From assembly GCA_900548085.1 (NCBI GenBank), contig URJF01000104.1:1-5285 (forward strand): a stretch of 5,285 bases of DNA, given 5' to 3'. Source of the DNA: an uncultured Oscillospiraceae bacterium. Lineage in GTDB: Bacteria > Bacillota > Clostridia > Oscillospirales > Acutalibacteraceae. Positions within the stretch are counted from its first letter, which is position 1; the number at the start of each line of letters is the position of its first letter. The notes under the pieces are model-generated. The model saw only the letters and a list, made by a program, of their open reading frames with translations. It made no database searches and was not told the origin of the DNA. A program made the translations under genes and the position numbers. This document shows positions 1 through 5,285 of this stretch, piece by piece.

Positions 1-998
1 CCCGCCCCGATAAAATTGCAAAGCGTATGCAGAGAGCCGGCAATGGATTTTTGAACAAAGAGGCTAGTGATATTTGTGTGGCCTCCTCTAAGTATATCGA
101 AAAGCTAACCGAATTTTTTGTTGATACAACAAAGGAATTTAAGATAGGTTATTGGAAGTTGGACGGATTCTGCCTAAAGCCATGTGAAAATGAAAAGCAT
201 GACCATGCAGTAGGCGGCCCGTTTGATATGTATTTTGTCACTGATATGTGGCAAAAGTGGATTGTTGCCTTTGAAAAAATGAGAGAAGCTAATCCTGATA
301 TGTGGATAAATATGACCTGCTATGTTAATGTTTCACCTTGGTGGTTGCAGTGGGTTAATTCTCTTTGGCTTCAAAACAGCGGCGATATCGGCTTTGCTAA
401 AAACTATGATGAGCAGCCACAGGTAGAGGCTGAGATAACTTACCGTGACGGCAGATACTACGATTGCCTTTGCACCAGAGGACTGCAGATGCCCCTTAAA
501 GCTCTCTATAATCACGAGCCTATCTACGGCAATACCGCAAAAGTTAATTATACCGACGAGGAGTTTGAAAAGTATCTCTATTGGTGTACAGTCAGAGGTC
601 AAGCACTTAATGAGCTCCATCTGTCATGCAATATGATGAATGACAAAAAGTGGGATTCTCTTGCAGAGGTTATGAATTTCCAAAAGGAAAATTATCACAT
701 TTTGCAGAATGCTACATTTATTGGCGGAGACCCGCTGGATAATAACATTTATGGATATATCAGCTGGACAAAGGACGGAGAGGGTATTATCGCTATGCGT
801 AATCCTACTAAGGAAAAGACATCTCTCACTCTTACTCTGAATCAGCTTATGGGTACTCCCGAAAATCTCAGCGGAGCAAAGTGCGTCAGTGTGTATAACA
901 AGACATTTGAAATCGGTGACAGGATTTATTCCTACGGCGATAAGGTTGACCTTACACTCCATCCTTTTGAAGTGATGATTCTCAAATTTACAAAATAG
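1..998 (+). CDS. GH36-like (clan GH-D) glycoside hydrolase, 5'-truncated by window edge
   Basis: The reading frame is open from the left edge (first full codon at position 3) to a TAG at 996-998, so the ATG at 27 is probably internal and the N-terminal part lies outside the window. The visible 331 residues look like the second half of an alpha-galactosidase-type TIM barrel plus a C-terminal beta-sandwich. The motif YWKLDGF (nt 150-170) fits the beta-strand carrying the Asp nucleophile (Asp codon 162-164), as in the K-W/L-D motif of GH36. The segment SPWWLQW (333-353) through NSGDIGF (375-395) sits where GH36 enzymes have their SGG loop and the general acid/base Asp (candidate Asp codon 384-386). 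The last ~80 residues are hydrophobic/polar alternating strands, as in the C-terminal domain of these enzymes. The expected role is hydrolysis of alpha-linked glycosides, perhaps galactosides. The motifs diverge from classical GH36, so substrate and exact family are uncertain; a related unclassified GH-D family is possible. The signal peptidase gene follows 14 nt downstream. Confidence 0.62.
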   Translation, partial: RPDKIAKRMQRAGNGFLNKEASDICVASSKYIEKLTEFFVDTTKEFKIGYWKLDGFCLKPCENEKHDHAVGGPFDMYFVTDMWQKWIVAFEKMREANPDMWINMTCYVNVSPWWLQWVNSLWLQNSGDIGFAKNYDEQPQVEAEITYRDGRYYDCLCTRGLQMPLKALYNHEPIYGNTAKVNYTDEEFEKYLYWCTVRGQALNELHLSCNMMNDKKWDSLAEVMNFQKENYHILQNATFIGGDPLDNNIYGYISWTKDGEGIIAMRNPTKEKTSLTLTLNQLMGTPENLSGAKCVSVYNKTFEIGDRIYSYGDKVDLTLHPFEVMILKFTK

Positions 999-1012
999 AA
1001 AGAAGAAAAATT

Positions 1013-1690
1013 ATGAGATGCACAAAATGCGGCAGTAAAAGAATAAAAATTAAAAAGGATACCTACACCTGCAAAAAGTGTGGCGAGCAGCTGGACTGGA
1101 AGTTGGATGAGGCAGGCAATCTTGTGGACGGCAACGGTGTTATTATCGAAAAGAAAAAGACGCCTTTGCAGGAGACTTTAGAGTTTTGTTTGCCGATAGT
1201 TATAGCAGTTATTATTGCTATTATATTAAAGACGGTTGTATTTGCGAATGCGCAGGTTCCTACCGGCTCCATGCTCAACACCATTCATGAGGGCGACCGT
1301 ATTATTGCCTCTCGTCTCGCATATGATTTTAATGATCCGGAGCGTTATGATATTATTATCTTTAGATTCCCCGACAATGAGGACGAGTTTTTTGTAAAGC
1401 GTATCATAGGACTCCCCGGAGAGACTGTCAATATCAAAGACGGTATTGTCTATGTCACAAAAGAGGATGGAAAGACCATTCAGCTCGACGATAGTTTTGT
1501 TACTGCCTGCGAGCCATATGGCGACTACGGACCGTATCAGGTGCCTGAGAACAGCTATTTTGTGCTCGGTGATAATCGAAACGACTCTACGGATTCTCGT
1601 TTTTGGACCACAACTAACTATGTAACCAAAGACAAAATTGTGGGCAAGGTTATGTTCCGATATCTACCCAGCATAGGAAAAATAGAATAA
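1013..1690 (+). CDS. Type I signal peptidase (peptidase S26) with N-terminal zinc ribbon
   Basis: This 225-residue protein should cleave signal peptides from exported preproteins on the outer face of the cytoplasmic membrane. Residues 3-23 hold C-x2-C (Cys3, Cys6) and C-x2-C (Cys20, Cys23), a zinc-ribbon pattern. A single membrane helix lies at about 57-78, so the ribbon should be cytoplasmic. All S26 boxes follow: VPTGSM with catalytic Ser86; GDRII at 94-98; the YDIIIFRFP strand at 112-120; KRIIGLPGE with the general-base Lys129; and GDNRNDSTDSR at 186-196. The catalytic pair is therefore intact. Typical Gram-positive SipS-type enzymes are about 180-190 residues, and the extra length here is mostly the zinc-ribbon N-terminus. 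The ATG at 1013 is preferred because the cysteine motif begins right after it and an A/G-rich sequence (GAAAGAAG, about 998-1005) lies just upstream. The 14-nt gap to the glycosidase gene suggests one transcript. A hairpin terminator follows. Identification as a signal peptidase is secure; the function of the ribbon is unknown. Confidence 0.95.
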   Translation: MRCTKCGSKRIKIKKDTYTCKKCGEQLDWKLDEAGNLVDGNGVIIEKKKTPLQETLEFCLPIVIAVIIAIILKTVVFANAQVPTGSMLNTIHEGDRIIASRLAYDFNDPERYDIIIFRFPDNEDEFFVKRIIGLPGETVNIKDGIVYVTKEDGKTIQLDDSFVTACEPYGDYGPYQVPENSYFVLGDNRNDSTDSRFWTTTNYVTKDKIVGKVMFRYLPSIGKIE

Positions 1691-1710
1691 TCAAACAGTA
1701 TTCTATATAG

Positions 1711-1745
1711 AAAATCCCACGGCTTTGATAGTCGTGGGATTTTTT
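1711..1745. terminator. Bidirectional intrinsic terminator between convergent genes
   Basis: The left arm AAAATCCCACG (1711-1721) pairs perfectly with CGTGGGATTTT (1733-1743). A G-T and a C-G pair extend it to about 13 bp around a 7-nt loop. Six Ts (1740-1745) follow on the + strand. Read on the - strand, the stem ends in TTTT followed by a T/A-rich stretch. It lies 21 nt after the signal peptidase stop and about 16 nt after the permease stop on the other strand, so it can serve both units. It should be stronger on the + strand. Confidence 0.9.
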
Positions 1746-1760
1746 GTTGGGGTATGAAAT

Positions 1761-4400
1761 TTAGTTGATGTCGTCTTTCAGCGTTTCGATTATGCTGTCA
1801 TTTTTCATTTTGTTGATTGAGTAGAGCATTGTTATTCCTATCAGGAGAAATACTACCGCTACCACAGCCAGATATAACAGCCAATTTATTTTGAACGGCA
1901 TCGGTGTGTTGCCCGTTACGGAGACATTCATAAATTTTGATATTCCGATGCTCAGCGGAAGTCCTACTATCAGTGCCCATATTCCGTAAAACGCACTTTC
2001 GAGTACCATCATCTTCGTCAGTCCCTTAGGTGTTGTACCTACAGATTTGAGCATAGCGAATTCTTTTCGCCGCAGCGCAATACTTGTTGAGATTGTGTTG
2101 ATGATATTGAACATTGTTATCAGCGTTATCAGCACGATAAAGCCGTAGATGAATACTCTAAAAATCAATGTCGTTGCGTTCATAGCGTCCGATTGCTCTT
2201 TTATATTGTTGACAAATGTGTCGTCCTTTTCCTTTTGGCTCAGGAATTTGTTGAGTTCTTCGGTAACCTTTGCCGGATTGTCCGTTTCTATGCCGTAACT
2301 TCTCTGGTATTCCTCATCGTTGGAGTCAAACTCAATATATCTTTCGACGCTGATGGGGATATACGCACTTATTGAGTTTGTACCGTTTAGATTGCAAACA
2401 TAGTTGTCTTTGTCGTATTTTGCAAAGTCGCCTACCTCGTAGCCATTGTCGAGTTTGGTAAATGAATAAACAACATCTTTATTCTTTTCGGTTTCGGCTT
2501 CGTCAACACTGCGGATGCCGAATACTTCGCCTTTTAGGCTGTCAGTGAAAACATTGTCGTCTCCCTCTTTGTGAGAGATATTGTTCATCACCAGCACTTT
2601 TTTGATAGCTTTCTTTTCGTAATATTTGCTGCTGTCTATGTTGTTGGCTTTGCACAGTGAGTCAAAGGCAGAGTCGTCGATAAAATTTACATACAGCAGT
2701 ATATCCTGCTTTGTAATCACTTGATAATCCTTGCTAAGATTTTTTGATTTTATAATATCAAATTTTTCTTGCTCTAATGGGTGCTCCTTAGAAAACAAAT
2801 AGCAGTTGATTGAGTAAAACCTCTTTATGTCGCTGTTTTCACTGAGCATATTTTCAAATTTCTTAAAGCCTTTTGTATTGGTTGTGTATACCATATCGAC
2901 TTGGTAGGGCTTTTGGTAGTTCATTTCAGATGCACTATTGAGACATTCACAAAAATATGTGCAGCTTAGGAAAAGTACAACAGACAGTGCAATAGATACT
3001 ATGATAGTAAAGGATTTTCTGCCGTTACGCTTTAGGTTTTTGTAGGCGAGCTCGCCCTCGTAGCCTAATGTTTTACGAATGATGGCAGGGGAGTGAATTT
3101 TCTTTTTTCTCTTTATTTCAGACTGCTGACGGATGGCGTCAATAGGAGTGATTTTTGACGCCTTAATTGCCGGTTTCGCTATAGAAATAAATATTGTTAG
3201 TGCACTCACAATTATAATTCCGACTATTGCAGAAAGCGGAACTACTGTATTGAGCCTTAGGTCAGTTGAGTTTATGTCTATCATGCCGCTGTTTAGCAGT
3301 ACAGGGCCTATGGCTTTGAGCGTGATATTTATGCCTATGATACCGAACAGAATTCCCAGAGGTATGCTTATTGCGCCCTCTATCAGTCCTTCAAAGTAGA
3401 TTGACTTTCTCTTTTGACTCTTTGTCGCACCTACTGAGGAGAGCATACCCAAATAGCGTACCTTTTCGCTGAATGACATGCCAAAGGCGTTATATATCAG
3501 CACGATAGATGCAATCATAATGATAGCTAAGATTATCGCACACAGGGACAAGAACATTACCGCTGTTTCGTTATTTTTGCTGATAGCCATTTTTGTAAAC
3601 AGGTAGTTATCGTGTATGCTTGAGTATGAGCCAGCGTCATTTTTCGGAAAATTAAATTTTGATATAATATCCTTTATTACCGTATATGAGCCCGGGCCTA
3701 ATTTTTTCAGTTCGGCATAAGCGGTCAGCGAGCCGTCGTATTCGCTGTCACTCATCCCTCTCAAAATTTTTATACCCATATTTGTGGTGGGCTTGTTGTT
3801 GTGGAGGATGCCGACGATTTTGTACGACTTAGTATCCCTTTTCTCGAATTTTTCGCCGTATTGATAGATTCCGCCTACAGTTACGGTGATGCTTTCAACA
3901 CCCTTGTATCTTCTGCCCACAGGGATTTGTACTGTGTCTCCGATACCCGCTTTCAGTCCGCCGTCGGTCAGTAAATTTTCTTCTATGATTATTTCGTTTT
4001 CATTCTTAGGCAGTGAGCCTTCGTATTTTGCTGTGATTATCTTTTTGAGATAGCTCTGATCGCCGGCGGCAATAGCTCCTGTCTTTTTGTAGTTGTCAGT
4101 TTTTGTGTTTAGCTTAAATCCTGACATACCGTCGCTTATGTTCGCCATATATCCGACAGAGTCAACTCTGCTGTCATCTTCGATATTTTTCTTTAATTCT
4201 TTATAGTTTGATGTCACCTTAAAATGATAGTGACCGTCATTCATGTACCAGTCGTTACCCATAAAGTCCAAAAAGCTTGTACCGGCTACAAACACAGCTG
4301 TAATCATAGCCACAGATACGATTATACCGAGTACGGTTACGATAGTTCTGCCCTTGTTCTCTTTCAGGTGGCGCAGGGTGAGTTTGTTGACAATGTTCAT
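1761..4400 (-). CDS. ABC transporter permease, fused double FtsX/MacB-type unit
   Basis: This 879-residue membrane protein is the permease of an ABC exporter. Eight membrane helices are visible at about 18-40, 281-305, 340-363, 388-408, 464-484, 743-767, 800-822 and 839-862. Two large extracellular regions (about 41-280 and 485-742) each follow the first helix of a half. Each half is thus one MacB/LolC-like unit: helix, external domain, three helices. The halves repeat the FtsX-family cytoplasmic motif after their second helix: EKVRYLGMLSSVGATKSQ (312-329) and LRRKEFAMLKSVGTTPKG (776-793). Each also ends in a related tail, KASKITPIDAIRQ (413-425) and KMKNDSIIETLKDD (864-877). One chain therefore probably supplies the whole membrane channel for two ATPase subunits. 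The start is fixed by a 4-nt ATGA overlap with the ATPase gene and a strong ribosome binding site. The external domains have no residue motif I can tie to a substrate; peptide resistance or lipid/lipoprotein transport are family-level options. A paralogue's C-terminus lies at the right edge of the window. Confidence 0.93.
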   Translation of the reverse strand: MNIVNKLTLRHLKENKGRTIVTVLGIIVSVAMITAVFVAGTSFLDFMGNDWYMNDGHYHFKVTSNYKELKKNIEDDSRVDSVGYMANISDGMSGFKLNTKTDNYKKTGAIAAGDQSYLKKIITAKYEGSLPKNENEIIIEENLLTDGGLKAGIGDTVQIPVGRRYKGVESITVTVGGIYQYGEKFEKRDTKSYKIVGILHNNKPTTNMGIKILRGMSDSEYDGSLTAYAELKKLGPGSYTVIKDIISKFNFPKNDAGSYSSIHDNYLFTKMAISKNNETAVMFLSLCAIILAIIMIASIVLIYNAFGMSFSEKVRYLGMLSSVGATKSQKRKSIYFEGLIEGAISIPLGILFGIIGINITLKAIGPVLLNSGMIDINSTDLRLNTVVPLSAIVGIIIVSALTIFISIAKPAIKASKITPIDAIRQQSEIKRKKKIHSPAIIRKTLGYEGELAYKNLKRNGRKSFTIIVSIALSVVLFLSCTYFCECLNSASEMNYQKPYQVDMVYTTNTKGFKKFENMLSENSDIKRFYSINCYLFSKEHPLEQEKFDIIKSKNLSKDYQVITKQDILLYVNFIDDSAFDSLCKANNIDSSKYYEKKAIKKVLVMNNISHKEGDDNVFTDSLKGEVFGIRSVDEAETEKNKDVVYSFTKLDNGYEVGDFAKYDKDNYVCNLNGTNSISAYIPISVERYIEFDSNDEEYQRSYGIETDNPAKVTEELNKFLSQKEKDDTFVNNIKEQSDAMNATTLIFRVFIYGFIVLITLITMFNIINTISTSIALRRKEFAMLKSVGTTPKGLTKMMVLESAFYGIWALIVGLPLSIGISKFMNVSVTGNTPMPFKINWLLYLAVVAVVFLLIGITMLYSINKMKNDSIIETLKDDIN

Positions 4401-5080
4401 TGCCTCATCACCTCGTCTCTCGTTATGTGACCATCCTCTATCTGTATCACTCTGTCAGCCGATACAGCAATGTTTTCATCGTGGGTGATGATGACTACTG
4501 TCTGGTTGAAATCTCTGTTAAATCGGCGCAGGAGAGCGATAATTTCTTTTGTGTTTTCACTGTCTAAGTTGCCCGTTGGCTCGTCTGCCAGCATAAGTGC
4601 CGGATTGTTTATCAGTGCTCTGCCGATGGATACTCGCTGCTGTTGTCCGCCGGACAGCTGATTTGGCAGGTGGTTTATTCTTTTTTCAAGGCCGAGAGTA
4701 TGCATCAGGTATTCCACCTGCTTTTTGTCAGGCTTTCTTCCGTCCAACAGGAGAGGCAGTGTCATATTTTCCTCTACGGTCAGAATGGGAATGAGGTTAT
4801 AGAACTGATATATAAGTCCAATTTGTCTGCGGCGGAATATTGCCAGCGCAGTTTCGTCTAATTGGGATATATCTGTTCCGTTGATTATTACCTTGCCCGA
4901 GGTAGGTTTGTCTACACCGCCGAGTATGTGGAGCAGTGTGGATTTGCCGGAGCCGGACGGACCCACGATTGCCACAAATTCGCCCTTTTGCACGGACAGA
5001 GATACATTATCCAGGGCCTTTACCATTGTATCGCCCTTTCCGTATGTTTTTGATAAATTCTGTACTTCTAATATATTCAT
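4397..5080 (-). CDS. ABC transporter ATP-binding protein (MacB/LolD/BceA type)
   Basis: This 227-residue protein is a complete nucleotide-binding domain, the usual length for the LolD/MacB-type exporter ATPases that partner FtsX-like permeases. Visible motifs in order are: Walker A GPSGSGKST (40-48); Q-loop at Gln92 in YQFYNLIP; ABC signature LSGGQQQR (142-149); Walker B LMLADEP (162-168) with catalytic Glu167; D-loop NLD (171-173); and H-switch His200 in ITHD. No key residue is missing, so it should hydrolyse ATP as a dimer on the cytoplasmic face of the permease. Its stop codon overlaps the permease start by 4 nt (ATGA), indicating translational coupling and equal expression. It is the first gene of its operon, preceded by an AAAGGAG ribosome binding site and a candidate promoter/operator. 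The ATPase family is certain; the substrate cannot be read from this subunit. Confidence 0.97.
   Translation of the reverse strand: MNILEVQNLSKTYGKGDTMVKALDNVSLSVQKGEFVAIVGPSGSGKSTLLHILGGVDKPTSGKVIINGTDISQLDETALAIFRRRQIGLIYQFYNLIPILTVEENMTLPLLLDGRKPDKKQVEYLMHTLGLEKRINHLPNQLSGGQQQRVSIGRALINNPALMLADEPTGNLDSENTKEIIALLRRFNRDFNQTVVIITHDENIAVSADRVIQIEDGHITRDEVMRQ
4407..4414 (-). promoter_or_regulatory. Ribosome binding site of the permease gene
   Basis: On the - strand GAGGTGAT lies 6 nt before the permease ATG, inside the last codons of the ATPase gene. It is complementary to 8 nt of the usual 16S rRNA 3' end. It supports the ATG at 4400 and, together with the ATGA overlap, allows re-initiation by ribosomes finishing the ATPase. 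Confidence 0.85.
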
Positions 5081-5086
5081 AATTTA

Positions 5087-5094
5087 TCTCCTTT
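5087..5094 (-). promoter_or_regulatory. Ribosome binding site of the ABC ATPase gene
   Basis: On the - strand AAAGGAGA sits 6 nt upstream of the ATG at 5080, a near-ideal Gram-positive Shine-Dalgarno with ideal spacing. It fixes the start of the ATPase. Confidence 0.92.
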
Positions 5095-5131
5095 CGATGA
5101 GTCCATAATACTAAACCCAACTTACACATCC

Positions 5132-5158
5132 GTGACAGTTATATTACAATTCTGTCAC
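5132..5158. promoter_or_regulatory. Inverted repeat, candidate operator over the exporter promoter
   Basis: GTGACAG (5132-5138) and CTGTCAC (5152-5158) are perfect 7-bp inverted arms separated by 13 A/T-rich bases, with arm centres 20 bp apart, about two helical turns. The arms bracket the proposed -10 box: one lies in the promoter spacer and the other touches the downstream end of the -10. This is the geometry expected for a dimeric repressor that blocks RNA polymerase. It lies upstream of the proposed transcription start, so it is unlikely to act as an RNA hairpin in the operon's own transcript. No regulator gene is in the window, and the motif is not one I can assign to a named regulator. 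Confidence 0.55.
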
Positions 5159-5165
5159 TCCTCAA
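5138..5165 (-). promoter_or_regulatory. Candidate sigma-A promoter of the ABC exporter operon
   Basis: Read on the - strand, TTGAGG (5165-5160) is a plausible -35 and TATAAC (5143-5138) a -10 with one mismatch from TATAAT, separated by 16 bp. Transcription would begin near 5129-5131 and give a leader of about 50 nt before the ATPase ATG. The -35 is only a partial match, and another -10-like hexamer, TATTAT (5110-5105), lies downstream, so the assignment is tentative. Its overlap with the inverted repeat at 5132-5158 supports it. Confidence 0.5.
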
Positions 5166-5193
5166 AAAGCGCACATTCTCCGGATAGTGTACC
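5164..5193 (-). terminator. Possible weak terminator of the upstream permease gene
   Basis: On the - strand, GGTACAC (5193-5187) can pair imperfectly with GTGCGCT (5174-5168) (one A-C mismatch plus G-U pairs) around a 12-nt loop, followed by a run of Ts (5168-5164). It starts about 8 nt after the stop of the partial permease. The stem is weak and the T run also abuts the proposed -35 of the next operon, so incomplete termination is likely if it works at all. Confidence 0.27.
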
Positions 5194-5200
5194 TAAAGTA

Positions 5201-5285
5201 TCAGTTAGTATCTTCTTTTAATGTTTCAATAATAGAATTGTTTTTAATAAGTCTTAATGAATATATCATAGTCAAGCCGATAACA
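5201..5285 (-). CDS. C-terminal end of a second, paralogous FtsX-type ABC permease (partial)
   Basis: Read on the - strand from the right edge, one frame encodes 27 residues before a TGA at 5203-5201. They begin VIGLTMIYSL and end NNSIIETLKEDTN. Aligned without gaps to the last 27 residues of the complete permease (LIGITMLYSI to NDSIIETLKDDIN), about 17 positions are identical and most others are conservative. The end of the last membrane helix and the cytoplasmic tail are thus both present. This is the 3' end of another permease gene, in the same orientation and upstream of the exporter operon; the rest lies outside the window. The stop is about 120 nt before the ATPase ATG. The fragment is too short to tell whether the full gene is intact. 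Confidence 0.85.
   Translation of the reverse strand, partial: VIGLTMIYSLRLIKNNSIIETLKEDTN

Noticed and set aside
333..962. Open frames on the - strand (333-620 and 624-962) opposite the glycosidase gene
   Set aside because: They lie fully antisense to a strongly coding frame and have no ribosome binding site of note and no recognisable domain, so they are mirror effects of codon use.
1691..1760. Small RNA or third gene in the convergent gap
   Set aside because: Apart from the terminator hairpin the gap is only a few tens of bases, with no promoter or ribosome binding site.
3133..3399. Hydrophobic open frame on the + strand (88 codons)
   Set aside because: It is antisense to membrane helices of the permease; its hydrophobicity is a by-product of the complementary codons.
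4470..5108. Several + strand open frames opposite the ABC ATPase
   Set aside because: The - strand frame contains every ABC ATPase motif in order; the + strand frames have no matching family features.
5105..5110. TATTAT as an alternative -10 box on the - strand
   Set aside because: No acceptable -35 lies 16-18 bp upstream; the nearest similar hexamer (TGTCAC) is about 21 bp away, and the leader would be very short.
5122..5148. Two direct TTACA words (5122-5126 and 5144-5148), spaced 22 bp
   Set aside because: Five-base repeats in A/T-rich DNA are expected by chance, and the spacing is not supported by further matching bases; the inverted repeat is the stronger signal.

Overview
The window looks like chromosomal DNA of a low-to-moderate GC Gram-positive anaerobe of the gut Clostridia type (Ruminococcaceae/Lachnospiraceae-like). 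This is inferred from A/T-leaning codon use, strong AAAGGAG and GAGGTGAT ribosome binding sites, a Gram-positive-style type I signal peptidase, and a long fused FtsX/MacB-type permease of a kind common in Firmicutes. The genus cannot be fixed from the sequence.

Left part (1-1690, + strand): the 3' part of a clan GH-D (GH36-like) glycoside hydrolase gene runs in from the left edge. After a 14-nt gap comes a complete type I signal peptidase gene whose product carries an N-terminal zinc ribbon. The short gap suggests co-transcription. A strong hairpin with T tracts on both sides (1711-1745) ends this unit and can also end the convergent unit from the right.

Right part (1761-5080, - strand): a two-gene ABC exporter operon, read right to left. 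The ATPase gene comes first (4397-5080) and is followed, through a 4-nt ATGA overlap, by a very large permease gene (1761-4400). The permease is a head-to-tail fusion of two MacB/FtsX-like units, each with one large extracellular domain and four membrane helices. The ATPase would power it from the cytoplasm. The substrate is not evident; antimicrobial peptide or lipid/lipoprotein handling are family-level possibilities only.

Right edge (5081-5285): a compact regulatory region with a good Shine-Dalgarno, a candidate sigma-A promoter and a perfect 7-bp-arm inverted repeat (GTGACAG-N13-CTGTCAC) that brackets the -10 box like a repressor operator. Beyond it, at 5201-5285 on the - strand, are the last 27 codons of a second permease. 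Their sequence clearly matches the C-terminus of the complete permease, so the window captures part of a tandem array of paralogous exporters. No RNA genes, CRISPR arrays or insertion sequences were seen.
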